DNA from: Dermacentor variabilis
Taxonomy: Eukaryota > Arthropoda > Arachnida > Ixodida > Ixodidae
Assembly: GCF_050947875.1 (NCBI RefSeq)
Contig: NC_134569.1
Coordinates: forward strand, 187,046,067 to 187,110,066
Length of the DNA: 64,000 nt
Reading direction: 5' to 3'
Made by a program: the position numbers and the translations under genes. Below, piece by piece: positions 10,555-20,388 of this stretch. Within the stretch, counting starts at the first letter, position 1, and every line of letters starts with the position of its first letter. A model generated the notes under the pieces. The model did no database searches and had not been told where the DNA came from. It saw only the letters and a program-made list of their open reading frames with translations.

Positions 10555-10665
10555 CCGTAGGCAATTGGGGCAAGCGTAGGCCTCATTGCCCTGCTGGTTG
10601 AGAGGAAGCACGGAAATACTAGCCGACCACTGTCGACGGAGCAACCGAATTATTCTAAAACGAAA
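10555..10665 (+). pseudogene. Gypsy A RNase H scrap
   Basis: Following a deletion after the RT, a short run (GASVGLIALLVERKHG, then a degraded EQPNYSK) mirrors the RNase H start of Gypsy D (LGRGAVLVQRKEG and the N-x-S-T-T-E-K-E region). No catalytic set remains. Confidence 0.45.
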
Positions 10666-10720
10666 AAAAAACAATTTCAGAAATTCCATGCACAATCTTC
10701 TCTGGGATTTATCTAAATGA

Positions 10721-10988
10721 TGCATACGAATTCAATAGTAGTGACATGGTGTTTTGTGGTCGTATGGTGGTGTGTTTCGTATAATTGGGAGAACGACCAA
10801 GAAAAAATTGTGAGACGGAGAAGCGTGGTTTCCAAACCGAACGGTTAAGACCGGCACGAGACGACGTAGAAGAGGCGAGTGGAAGCAATGTTCACTCATG
10901 TTATAGATAGACCGTAGTGAAGGGAGACATGAGATGTAATGACGAAGTAGATGTAGCAAATGAAGAAAGGAATTGACAGTCACTTTAG
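10721..10988. other. No recognisable gene
   Basis: The sequence between the Gypsy A remnant and the GGTTCGA repeat has no supported feature. An 88-residue minus-strand frame spans it without motifs. Confidence 0.5.
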
Positions 10989-11335
10989 CATACGCCAAAG
11001 ACGGTGAAAGCGAAAGCCTGCGTGGTCAAGAGACAGTCATTAAATTACCTGGCATTCCGATTTGAATCAATTGTTTCTTCTTATTACTTTTCTCCCACCA
11101 AAGTTCGTAGCTTCTAGTTCCTTAACTAAGTACTGCTTAATTAACTTTGCCCTAATTAACACAAAATGTCGTTGGTGCTAGTGTCTTAACCATATTGACT
11201 AACAGTGCCTTATTTAACTTCGCCTTAACACCAAACGTCATGGGTTCAACTTCCACAAAAGCTCGAGGGTTCGACTGCCATGGAAGGTCGTGGGTTCGAG
11301 AGTCTGAATTAACCACATTTTAGGTGACTGCTTTT
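10989..11335. repeat. Dispersed GGTTCGA-containing repeat, copy 1
   Basis: It starts with GGTGAAAGCGAAAGCCTGCG, like the repeat at 57061. Then come degenerate units of the pattern CCACCAAAG...GGTTCGA...CCTTAATTAACTTCGCCCTAATTAACACC. Three GGGTTC motifs fall between 11236 and 11300, two of them GGGTTCGA. GGTTCGA matches the core of an RNA polymerase III B box, but no A box or tRNA fold is visible. Confidence 0.65.
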
Positions 11336-11343
11336 CTTTTTGC

Positions 11344-11853
11344 ATGATGAGCGGCATCGGAGCCAGCTGTAGCAGAAGACGACGAGCAACACTCAAGCAG
11401 CGGCACGAGCAACCTTATGCGCGAGGCGAGCTCACATGCCTTTCTGTACAGCACGGCGGGATGCAGAACCCGCCAAAGGATCACCAGTGTACCCCGAGAT
11501 GCCTGATCTGCGGAGGCAACCACGCTACCGGATCGCGGGAGTGCCAAGACCGACTAAAGAAGCCAGGGACCTGCGAGGCAAGACCAACGGTGGCAACAAC
11601 GGCGGTGGACGCGAGAGCAGACGTCGCAGCCGGGACGACCGCGGCAAGAAGCCGAGATGGTTCAGCTCGGAGAGGGAGACTTCGCGGAGCCGCTCGAGAT
11701 CCCGGGCGTCGCGGAGCCGTTCACGGAGCCGGTCACGGTCCTTCCCGCCACTGCCGCCCCTGGCCATTAAGGGAGGGAGCCAGCTGCAGCAGCAGCAGCA
11801 GAAGAAGAAGACGAAGAACGAGCCTACCCGAAAGAGCGGCGGCGTCAAGGTGA
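11344..11853 (+). pseudogene. I-LINE copy 1, 5' segment of ORF1 with zinc knuckle (frame 1)
   Basis: In this frame residues 49-67 read CTPRCLICGGNHATGSREC, a CX2CX3HX6C-type zinc knuckle following CxxxC. It matches the third knuckle of the better-preserved ORF1 of LINE copy 2 (CSPRCKLCEGTHMTADC). Beyond about 11545 this frame becomes GC-rich nonsense, and the true continuation moves to the overlapping frame that starts with Met at 11436. A frameshift near 11545 therefore breaks ORF1. Nucleic-acid binding is the expected role of this segment. Confidence 0.65.
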
Positions 11854-12335
11854 GCTGGGGAGCCGAAAACCCTTGGTTTGTTCCGCACTCGGGTGGGGTA
11901 GCTAACGAAAAGAACAACACAAACAGCAACCGCGAACAGCCTAGACAGGAGGACGCAGAGAAAATAGCGCTGAGACGCAAATTAGAGCTATCACGCTCTA
12001 GGCAGAAAGAGCTAGAACGCCAAATAGCAGAGCTAACGAAGGCAGTGCGAGACCTTAGGTCGAACAGCTCTCCGCAGCCACAGACCGTACAAACCCAAGC
12101 CCCATGGCAAGCAGGCAACGCGGATTTCGCCCCGTTTAAAGCAGAGATTCAGCAAATGATGCAGCAGATGATGCAGCAGCAGCAGCAACAAATGCAGCAA
12201 GTGCAATTACAAGTCACAGAGCTCCGGAGCAGCATCCGCAAGCAGAAGTTTACCGAGAACATTAGAGAGAAGGCCTACCACCGCAGGGCGCTGGCATCCC
12301 TCGCCGACACATCCGCAAACAACACCGAGGCTTAA
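11436..12335 (+). pseudogene. I-LINE copy 1 ORF1, C-terminal part (SR-rich, coiled coil)
   Basis: This frame of 299 residues carries the C-terminal part of the LINE nucleic-acid-binding protein. Residues 60-102 are rich in Arg-Ser dipeptides (SRSRSRSRASRSRSRSRS core). There is a conserved KVSWGAE near residue 138. A long coiled coil follows (about 170-212, ending QKELERQIAELTKAVRDL), then a Gln/Met-rich helix (about 233-262) and a basic tail. ORF1 proteins of this type coat the element RNA. The real upstream frame is the one with the zinc knuckle, so the first 35 residues here are probably not native. The stop at 12333-12335 falls 2 bp before the ATG that begins the ORF2 frame (12338). Confidence 0.7.
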
Positions 12336-12337
12336 AC

Positions 12338-15300
12338 ATGGCCAGTACAACTTTAAGCAAGCAATAAACCTTAGATATATGGCAATGGAACTGCAGAGGC
12401 TACCGTAAGAAGCAGGGCATCCTCCAACAATACATTCACACACAACAAACACCGCCCGACATCATATCGCTTCAAGAGACGGGCACGACACCAACACTCG
12501 CAGGATACACGTGTTACGAGACTCAAGAGAAAGGAAGAACGGCAACCCTAGTCAGCAAGGCACTCATCGCCATAAGCCACGACAGGATAGCCGACACCGA
12601 CGTAGAGCACGTGATTGTAGAAATTATACCAAAGAAGAAAAGAAAGAGGGGCAGTATACTTATTGTAAATGCATACAGCCCCCCGAAACAGAGGAAGGCA
12701 AAATTCTACGAGCTTTTCCATGGCGCACGCAAACTAGCGAAAGACAGCACGCTAATCATCCTAGGAGACTTTAACGCCATGGACAAAAGCTGGGGATACC
12801 AAACAGCAAACCCAAAAGGCAAAACGCTAGCGGAGGCAGCAGAGAACACCGACTGCAACCTCCTCACAGACCCAGACACTCCAACCAGAATCGGAAACAG
12901 CGTTAGTACCGACACCTGCCCCGACCTCACGTTCATACGAGGAGCGGAACAAGCAGTGTGGGAGAACCTGTTAGAGAACCTGGGTAGTGACCACTACATA
13001 CTCAAGACGCAAGTAACTTCGGACAGGCTAAGGCGTCGGCTGGGATCGGCAAAAATTACGGACTGGAGCGCTTTTCGAGACGCATGCGATAGGAATCTCG
13101 CCGAGAACGGGATCCAATCGATAGAAGAGTGGGGGAAAATGCTCATTGAAAAACAGCGCAAGTACACCAAAGAAATCGCGCGAACGACGCAGACGCCCGA
13201 GGTAGACGCCAGACTGCTCAAGCTGTGGGAAGCTAGACGCGGGCTCACCAAGAGGTGGAAGAAACAAAAATACAACAGGAAGCTAAAGATAAAGATCGCA
13301 GAAGTCACAGCGAAAGCAGAGGAGTACGCGGCGCAATTGGCAAGGCAAAATTGGCAGCAATTCAGCGACTCCCTCAACGGAACTTTGAACACAGCGAGGA
13401 CGTGGCATATCCTCAAGGCTCTCATAGATCCGACCAAGACCAAGGCAGAAAACAACAAAACCATCTACCGGTTCATCCACCAGTTCGAGGGACCAGACTC
13501 GGAACTCCTGGAGAAGGTACGCGTTAAATGCTTCGGGGACACAAACCCAGCAGCTTACGCAGAGCGCTACCGCGGAAGAGAAAACGTTAACCTGGACAGA
13601 CCCATCACGCGAGAAGAGGTCTACGCAGCGATTCGGAACACAACCAGAAACACAGCCACGGGTGCAGACAAGATAAATAACGCACTCATCCGCAACCTCA
13701 GTGAAGAGTTAGTCGCAGAATTAACCGACTTTCTCAACAAACACTGGGAAGCTGAGACCGTTCCCGAGGAGTGGAAGCATGCGGAGGTAGTGATGATTCC
13801 TAAACCGGGCAAGAAACTGCAAATTGAGAACCTCAGACCGATCTCGCTCACATCGTGCCTGGGAAAACTGTACGAACGAGTGGTGACGCTGAGACTACAA
13901 CAGTACATGGAGGACAACGAACTGTATCCCCACAGCATGTTTCGATTCAGAGCAAAATTATCGACCCAAGACGTACTGCTTCAAATCAAAGAAGAAGTAC
14001 TCGGGAACGTCCCCAGGAGTGGGGAGAATATAATAATGGCATTGGATATCAAGGGGGCTTTTGACAATGTAAGCCACGAAGCTATCCTCACGGGCATGAA
14101 CGACCTGAACTGCGGGAGGAGAGTCTACGGCTACGTCAAAGCCTTCCTTTCAAACAGAACGGCAACGATTGGCCTCGGAGGGCTCCGATCAGAGAAGTTC
14201 CTTACTCCAAACAAAGGGACGCCTCAAGGGTCGGTCATCTCCCCCACGCTTTTCAACATAGCAATGATTGGCTTGGCAAAACAGTTAAATGAAATCGACG
14301 GCATACACCATGCCATGTATGCCGACGACATCACCATCTGGGTTAACACAGGCTCGCTCAGACAGAAAGAAGAGAAGTTACAAGAGGCAGCCACCTGCGT
14401 AGAGGACTACGTCAGAGCAAGGGGGCTAGCCTGCTCCACTGAGAAGTCCGAGCTGCTGAGAGTTTGGAGAGGAAAGCAAAACCGCACAGTCCCCACCAGC
14501 GACGAGTTAAAGCTCCACGTCTACCTCGAGGGGAAGCCGATACCGGAAAAGACGCTCATCAGAATCCTGGGGATGTGGATACAGTCAAACCAACGCTGCA
14601 CCCACACCCTCGCCCTACTCAAGGCATCCACCCTACAAGTGGCCCGCATGATCACGCGCATCTCACACAGACGCCACGGCATGCGAGAGGAGGACACACT
14701 CAAGCTGGTCAGAAGCTTGGTCGTCAGCCGAGTGGCATACACCCTTCCATACTACAATCCCATCAAGAGTGAGGTACAACAGGCGGACGCGATTCTACGG
14801 AAAGCCTACAAAACCGCACTCCACCTTCCCCACAACACCTCAACCGAAAAGCTCCTAGCCTTAGGACTACACAACACCTTCGACGAATTGAAAGAGGCGC
14901 AACTAGTCTCCCAACAACGCAGACTACAGCAGACCCCATCTGGCAGGGAGCTCCTGAAGAAACTAGGCTGCGCCGATCAACTTCAAGAGATACAGAGGAC
15001 CGAAACAATTCCGGACGAGTATCGCAACACACTGAAAGTAGCACCCATACCCCGGAACATGGATCCCAACCTACACAAAGCACGCAGAGAAGCGAGGGCT
15101 GAATACCTACAAAAGACACTAGCACCCCAAGAAACGACAGTATACGTGGACGCATCCACGTACGCCAGAGCAGCGGGGCAGAGCAACAGCAACGCGGTAG
15201 CAACGGTGATTGATTCGAACCTACGCGACATCACCAGCGCATCACTACAAGGCTGTACGATAGTCGAGGCTGAAGAAGCGGCCGTCGCTCTAGCGGCAGC

Positions 15301-15952
15301 GGAGGGATATCGGTCTAAACGGTCTCTAACAATCCTTACAGACTCGCAAACAGCGTGCCGCAACTACCTACGCGGCAGAATAGGGCACGGAGCGCTCCGC
15401 ATACTCCGCTCCGGAGACCCCATAACAGAACGACAAACAAAAGAAGAACCAATTAGGCATACGATAGTATGGACGCCGGGACACACGGGAGTGGCAGGGA
15501 ACCAAGAGGCGGACAGGATAGCTCGAGGGTACACTTATTACCGAGCATCCAACATAGGCGACCTCGAGGAGACCGAACCTGTACCCCAAGACTATTCGGC
15601 GATACTAAATTACTACAAGAGCTGCAGAAAGCGGTATCCACCACCGCACAACTCCCTTAGCAGAGAGGACTCTGTCGCGTGGAGGCAGCTACAAACGGGC
15701 TCGTACCCGAACCTAAACGTACTCAGCAAAATTTATCCCACACAATACAATGACAAATGCCCCTGGTGCCACGAAACACCCACGCTGTATCACATAACGT
15801 GGGCATGCCAGAAGATAGACGTGGTACCCGTTATACCAAACCCGAGTGCGGAGCAATGGGAGGGAGTGCTCTCCAGCGATCGCCAGGTCGACCAAGAAGG
15901 TCTGATTCGGCGAGCACAACTGGCAGCAGCATCCAGCGGAGCCCTGGACTAA
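12338..15952 (+). pseudogene. I-LINE copy 1 ORF2 polyprotein (EN-RT-RNH), one stop near start
   Basis: Translation from the ATG at 12338 meets a single TAA at 12365 and then stays open to 15952. The longest Met-initiated frame (12611-15952) has 1113 residues. Order: AP-type endonuclease (WQWNCRGY, ISLQETG, VNAYSPP, ILGDFNAMD, GSDHYIL), then RT (LRPISLTSCLGKLYER, ALDIKGAFDNVSH, GTPQGSVISP and the catalytic AMYADDITIW with YADD at residues 570-573), then RNase H (VYVDAST, EAEEAAVAL, LTDSQTA, TPGHTGVAGNQEADRIA, so the D-E-D-D set and the His are present), then a CX2CX7HX4C finger (CPWCHETPTLYHITWAC). One oddity is HSMFRFRAK where HxMxGFR is usual. Apart from the early TAA, all catalytic motifs look sound. 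The product would nick target DNA and prime reverse transcription there. Confidence 0.9.
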
Positions 15953-16051
15953 GGGCAACCGACCGTTGAGCTAGAAGATGGACGATTCCATCTGAAGACC
16001 GCAGAAGACCAGTGAATCTAGAGCTGATAAAGTTTTTCACTCACTCACACT
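15953..16051 (+). other. I-LINE 3' UTR and (CACT)n tail
   Basis: About 70 bases of UTR are followed by GATAAAGTTTTTCACTCACT, a degenerate poly(A)-signal-like hexamer plus a CACT repeat in place of a poly(A) tail. The truncated insertion at 21667-21847 ends the same way (AATAAAAGTTTTCACTCACT). Confidence 0.75.
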
Positions 16052-16456
16052 CCAGACAAATCGCCAGTACCAGCCACTTAAGGCTTTGGCCTTCCTGTAG
16101 GCGCGCTTGTGTTTCCTGAGCTTGTTGATCGTTCAGACGCGTTCTTACTTCCCGGGGTTGCTGGGTATTGCGCGCCTTTACTTTCCGCGCTTTTTCTGCT
16201 TTGCGGCTTTCCCTGGAACGTCCTGTCGGGCGACATCGGCGAGGCGTCGTTGCTCCTCTTTGTTGTCCTCTGCTGCAGCGTGTTGCTCTAGTTCCCTGCT
16301 CTGCGCAGCACCGTGGAGCTGCTTCTGGCGTAGTCTGTACTGACGCGGACACACTGCATTTCTGCGTTTTCGTTCTTCTTTACTAAGCGGCTGCGGTCGT
16401 CTTGGCGCTATTACTGTATATGCATCAGCGCTGCGGCGACATGAACCACTGCGCAA
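16052..16456 (-). CDS. Basic Arg/Lys/Gln-rich open frame, unknown
   Basis: A minus-strand frame (16456-16178) contains LSKEERKRRNAVCPRQYRLRQ, RELEQHAAAEDNKEEQ and KKRGK, a charged and probably helical composition. The composition continues in a second minus-strand frame (16352-16041) with similar content (RLNDQQAQETQARLQEGQ). Such ERKRR/QxxLRQKQ sequences occur in repetitive arthropod ORFs, but I cannot name a family. It starts right after the LINE tail and could be part of an unrecognised repeat. A real gene is unlikely. Confidence 0.2.
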
Positions 16457-16994
16457 GGCAACGCAATGTGGACTGATGAGACAAACAAACTACTGCAGGC
16501 GGAGGCGACATGTGCGCTGATGACGGTCCGATCATTATAAGCCGTTATCGCTCTGGAGCAGATTATTTATCCGCGTCGACCGATTAGGAACCGTGCTCCG
16601 GCGGCGGCTGCATCTAGCGCGGCGGTGGGGGCCGTATCTTGAAAGCGAGGTGCGACGCCAAGGGTGCCGACTACTGATAGCTTGGCGCGCTGTTTACTCG
16701 CCGCTTACTTAGCGTTGAAGAGCGATGCACAGACCCGTAACTTGAGAGCGATCTGCGAAACAGGCAGAAAGCGGCGTGTGCTGTGAGTTTCGTGAAAGCT
16801 GTGTTCTTGCCGCTTCTTTCGCGTTCGAGCGACAGGCAGCACGAACGTAGAGTCGCGCGGTGCTGTGGGCTCTACCTTGAAAGCGACCGTCTTACATAAT
16901 GAATGGGCGGTTTTCTCGATGGGTAAAAATAAATATGCTTACGCATTTAAAATAGTACCTTGCAATCATTTGGGCTAGGGCGAAATTTCGGCAT
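16457..16994. other. Unassigned, with a spaced CTTGAAAGCGA motif
   Basis: No gene is seen. The motif CTTGAAAGCGA or a near copy recurs at about 16638, 16741 and 16875, each followed by a GC-rich stretch, hinting at a degenerate repeat with units of roughly 105-135 bases. Confidence 0.35.
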
Positions 16995-17039
16995 TACATA
17001 TACATCAAGCACTTCAAACTCATAGGCGACCACCACGGA

Positions 17040-17501
17040 TTGTGCTGGCTGACAAATTTAAAGGATCCTTTAGGAAGCCTAGTACGATGCAGCCTAAGAC
17101 TCCGAGAATTCGACATCAGCGTCGTCAATAAGTCCGGACGGAAGCATTTTGATGCCGACATCTTGTCGCGCGTCCCTATGGACCCGCCGCCGCAAGGCGA
17201 ACTGGAGGACGACGCCTTCATAGGAACAATAACCGCTGACAACTTCGCCGTACAGCGACGAGCAGACCCGGAGTTACGAAGCCTTGTGGAGAACTTAGAA
17301 GGCAAGACCGACGTCGTCCCTAGGAAGTTTCGACCTGCGCTGTCTTCGTTTTCTTTGGAAAAGGACGTCCTTGCAAAGAACAACCCTTTGCCTGTCCCTG
17401 CCAGCTACCTTGTTGTGCATCAGCCCTGTGGTGCGAGGTTCTACATGCCCTTCGTGGCCATCCGACTACTGGGCACTTTGTATTCACCCGTATTCTTGTG
17501 A
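17040..17501 (+). pseudogene. Gypsy B RNase H end and pre-integrase region
   Basis: The 153-residue frame starts CWLTNLKDPLGSLVRCSLRL, the end of the RNase H domain. Residues 36-44 read HFDADILSR, which corresponds to the conserved H-x-D-A-D-x-L-S-R. ADPELRSLVENLEGKTDVVPR and a hydrophobic segment equivalent to the start of the HHCC zinc domain follow. The frame then fails at the zinc domain. It has no function on its own. Confidence 0.7.
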
Positions 17502-17597
17502 GGATCCTGAAGAACAATTACTGGCCACGCCTGACCGCCGACAAAGCCCATTCCGTCAAGACATGCCGAGGCAGTCAGGGACGCAAGGCACCGCCAA

Positions 17598-18480
17598 CAA
17601 GGCCAGAGTGTTTGCTACAACCAGTCAACACTCCCTGCCGACAATTTCAGCAAGTTTCGATGGATTTTTGGTATCCTTTCCGACGTCAACATCCGGAAAT
17701 AACTGGATTGTCGTAGAGATGGACGACGTCACCAGCTTAGCTGAAAACAAAGCGCTGCCGAAAAGTAGTGGAGCCGACATGGCGAAATTCTTTGTCGGAC
17801 ATCCTTCTGCGACTTTGAGCTCCAGAAGTCGTCATGACCGACAGAGGAACGACCTTTACAGCAAAGCTCACTCAAGCCTTTCTACTATACTAACAGACTA
17901 GCCACAAGAGGACAACTGCCTACCAGCCGCAGACGAGTAGTTTTACCAAGCGGTTGAATAAGACGCTCACCAACATGCGAGCAATGTACGTCGACGTCGA
18001 AGGCAAGACTTGGGATGCCGTCCTGCCATACGTAACCTTCGCTTACAATACGGCGGTGCAAGAAACAACATAGATCACACCGTTCATGCTGGCTTACGGC
18101 AGGAACCCGACGACTACACTCAACGCCTTGCTACCGCACGTCTACGACGAAGAGAATTTTGACGACGCTACCTATCTCCAGCTCGCCCGCTGGCGCATCA
18201 AGAACTAGCAGAGGACCGATAGCCTACCTTACAACCTACAACGACGCTACGTTGAGTACCAACCGAAAGACCGCGTTTAGGTTTGGGTTTGAAACCTCAA
18301 TATGCCGACGAGGACTTAGCGAGAAGCTTTTACGCCGCTATTTCAGATCCTACAAGATCATCCGACGCATTGGCGCACTCGACTCTGAGGTCGTACTAGA
18401 TGACATTTCGCTCTCACAGCGGCGCCGTTCACATCCTGCAATAGTCCACGTTATGCACCTTAAGCCGTTCTACGGGCGCT
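17598..18480 (+). pseudogene. Gypsy B integrase core and C-terminus remnant
   Basis: Frames change several times: QFQQVSMDFWYPF (first catalytic Asp region, L-G-P-F altered), WIVVEMDDVTSLAENKALPK, VVMTDRGTTFTAKL (second Asp), RLNKTLTN after a stop at the E region, YVTFAYNTAVQETT, RNPTTTLNALLP, and a chromodomain-like or GPY/F-type tail ending HLKPFYGR. All are recognisable against Gypsy D but interrupted by stops. Confidence 0.7.
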
Positions 18481-18627
18481 AACGAAATTAAGGACTTTGT
18501 TCCGTTGTCGCTTTGTTATTTGTTCTTTATTAAGTGTGCTTTTGTTTTTGACTCTCCTGCTATGTTTGTAAGGATGCTTTTAAGGTTAGGTCACTGACAC
18601 GCATACTTTATCTTTCTTCAATCAACA

Positions 18628-18795
18628 TTGGCACTCATACTTGAGCTTTCTTCGGCCACCTTTCAGTCGCATAATTTTTGCCGATCATACCTCGTTGCCA
18701 TAGAACTACATGCCTGCAGAAAGACCATTCTCACTTTATGGTCCCTGCACAAACCAGAAATACGCCTCACCATCCCAGGAATCACAATGGAATGG
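18628..18795 (+). pseudogene. Possible LINE fragment before the RNase H domain
   Basis: The frame gives LWSLHKPEIRLTIPGI, which resembles the P-W-x-x-x-x-P-x-V-x-L-T-I-P-G-I segment that precedes RNase H in some tick LINE ORF2 proteins. It is short and the similarity is from memory. It sits at the junction with the left end of Gypsy C. Confidence 0.3.
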
Positions 18796-19138
18796 GTCCA
18801 AACCCAAACACGGTCGGTGGGCTGATACTCGACGTAGGGTCGTCGAAGGTTGTGTCGGCTGTCGGTCTTAGGCTGGTTCTTGATGCGGAGGCGGGCGAGC
18901 TGTCGAGCTTCTTCGGTGCGCTGGTGATAGGTGGTGACGTCAAGATTCTCTTCGTCGGCGATCTGCGGCAGCATGGCGTCGAGAGTCATCATCGGTTCCT
19001 GTCGCAAACCAGCTTGAACGACATGACCTTGTGTTGTTTCTTGCACCGTTGGTGTCGTTAGCGAATGTTACGTACAGCAGGACCGCATCCAAGGTCTTAC
19101 GTTCGACCTCGACGTACATTGCTAGCATGTAGCCGATG

Positions 19139-19143
19139 CTCTT
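19139..19143. repeat. SINE target-site duplication, left (CTCTT)
   Basis: CTCTT before the SINE insertion is repeated at 19307-19311 after it. The uninterrupted Gypsy D sequence reads GGTCTTGTTCAGG at this place, so one copy of the pentamer is extra. Confidence 0.6.
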
Positions 19144-19306
19144 TTAAAAAAATTACGGGGTTCTGCGTGCCAAAAGCAGTTTGTGATTATCAGGCACGCC
19201 GTAGTCGGAGACTCCCGAAATTTAGGCCACCTGGGGTTCTTTCACATGCACCTAAATCTAAGTACACGGGGGTTTTCGCATTTCGCCCCCATCTTATTTA
19301 GCCCCC
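19144..19306 (-). mobile_element. tRNA-derived SINE, 5'-truncated, inserted in Gypsy C
   Basis: In minus orientation this matches the 3' two thirds of the SINE at 56764-56991. Shared pieces, read on the minus strand, are GGGGGCGAAATGCGAAAAC, TTAGATTTAGGTGCATGTGA, CCCCAGGTGGCC and GGCGTGCCTGATAATCACAA, with a T-rich/A-rich end. The tRNA-like head with the polymerase III promoter is missing. It interrupts the Gypsy C integrase coding sequence. A 5-bp TSD (CTCTT) flanks it. Confidence 0.8.
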
Positions 19307-19342
19307 CTCTTATTCAGGCGCTCCGTAAGACCATTCGTCTTT

Positions 19343-19918
19343 CTACCTGTAGCTTGTCTGGCTGTATTTCAGAATTGCTTGGGTGAGCTCCGCTGAAAAG
19401 GCCGTTACTCTTTCGCTGATGAGGACTTGTGGGGCGCCATGTCTCAGCAGCATGTTCCCGACGAAGAATTTCTCCACTTTGGCTGCGCTACCTTTGCACA
19501 GAGCTTTCGTTTCAGCGAAGCGGGAGAGGTGGTCTATCGCCAAGACGATCCACTGGTTTCCGGATGTTGTCGTCGGAAAGGGCCGCTACAAGTTCATCCT
19601 TATCTGCTGAAATCGCCGGCAAGGAGGCTCGATCGGCTAAAGTAATCCCGCTGGCCTTGTCGATAGTGTCTTGCGTTGCTCACATTCTCGGCATGTCTTT
19701 ACGTAACGGGCGACGTCAGCGGTCGGGCGCGGCCACCAACACCTTTCTTGTATCCTCGATAGCGTCCGGGGGAATCGGAGGTGCCGAGCGGTCGGACCGT
19801 CATATAGGGCGTGCAGCACTTTTGGAGGAAGTGCTGAGGGAACAAAAAGAAGGTAGTTAGCGTGGGCTGGTGAGAAGTTCTTTCCGAGTAGGTTGTTTTG
19901 AAGCGAGAATGACGGCAA
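19343..19918 (-). pseudogene. Gypsy C/E integrase zinc and core fragments
   Basis: The frame 19918-19637 contains the HHCC region: ALPPKVLHALYDGPTARHLR, then RIQERCWWPRPTADVARYVK with TCRECEQRKT. The frame 19543-19343 contains FAETKALCKGSAAKVEKFFV and LRHGAPQVLISERVTAF, where the usual T-D-R-G carrying the second catalytic Asp has become SERV. The active site is therefore destroyed. The SINE interrupts the following part. Confidence 0.75.
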
Positions 19919-20388
19919 TCTTCACCTAAATGCCCTAGGGACAACGTCAGTGTGGCCTTACAAATACTCTACGAGGATTTTTAGCTTCGGGTCTGCTCCG
20001 TGCTGTTGAGGGAAGTCCTCCGCACTTATTATTCCCAGGAAGGACTCGTCATCCTCGTCGTCTTGCGGCGGCGAGTCAATGGGGGCGCGTGATAGGCAAT
20101 AGCTATCAGAGTGTTTTCGCCCGGACTTGTAGGTTGCAGTGATATCATATTCTTACAGTCTGAGGATCCACAGCACCAGTCTTCCTGAAGGGTCCTTTAA
20201 TATCGCTAGCCAGCACAACGCGTGAGTGGAGCTGACGACTTTGAATGGCCTGCCATATAGGTAAGAGCGGAATTTTGCTGTCGCCCAAATGATGGTGAGG
20301 CATTCCTTTCAGTTGTAGAATAATGGCCTTCCGATTTTGACAACGACTGGCTAGCGCTCGCTATCACCTGTTCAAGTCCGTCTTTGCT

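Larger units (their letters stand above)
7310..10720 (+). mobile_element. Gypsy retrotransposon copy A, degenerate
   Basis: Domains appear in Gypsy order on the plus strand: a gag fragment, a retropepsin fragment, a post-protease linker, RT pieces and an RNase H scrap. Each has a counterpart in Gypsy D of this window (minus strand), for example the gag string VASI-x-x-x-V-x-x-D and the protease strings RTAGGHLIKPTG and DVILGMD. No LTR is seen at either end, so it is truncated on both sides. It has been hit by an RTE tail (7752-7835) and by a foldback element (9524-9926). Many stops and frameshifts show that it is old. Confidence 0.85.
11340..16051 (+). mobile_element. I-type LINE, copy 1, 5'-truncated
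   Basis: The element has a partial ORF1 (zinc knuckle, Arg-Ser tract, coiled coil) followed by an almost intact ORF2 with endonuclease, RT, RNase H and a C-terminal CCHC finger, then a short 3' UTR. The 3' end has a GATAAAG stretch and ends in a CACT-repeat tail (about 16036-16051). An RNase H domain after the RT, in an element of the I/Jockey type, points to the I group. The 5' part of ORF1 is missing: similarity begins near the last zinc knuckle. No TSD was identified. It is the best-preserved LINE in the window. Confidence 0.9.
16995..18590 (+). mobile_element. Gypsy copy B fragment (RNase H end, integrase, 3' UTR)
   Basis: The fragment begins within RNase H (FKLIGDHHGLCWLTNLKDP) and runs through the linker (KHFDADILSRVP) and the integrase zinc region (degraded). 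The integrase core follows, in pieces: QVSMDFWYPF, then VVEMDDVTSLAE, MTDRG, AYNTAVQ. It ends with the integrase C-terminal stretch LKPFYGR at about 18480 and a T-rich 3' UTR like that of Gypsy D. It is 5'-truncated and carries stops and frameshifts. The 3' LTR is not present. It is the same family as copies A, C/E and D. Confidence 0.8.

Noticed and set aside
11525..12118. 197-residue minus-strand frame opposite LINE ORF1
   Set aside because: It is the complement of the SR-rich and coiled-coil coding region; its Arg/Leu/Ser/Cys-rich composition is a by-product of that sequence.
12994..15203. Several minus-strand frames of 100-156 residues opposite LINE ORF2
   Set aside because: The plus strand is a continuous ORF2 with all catalytic motifs. 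The antisense frames show no family motif.
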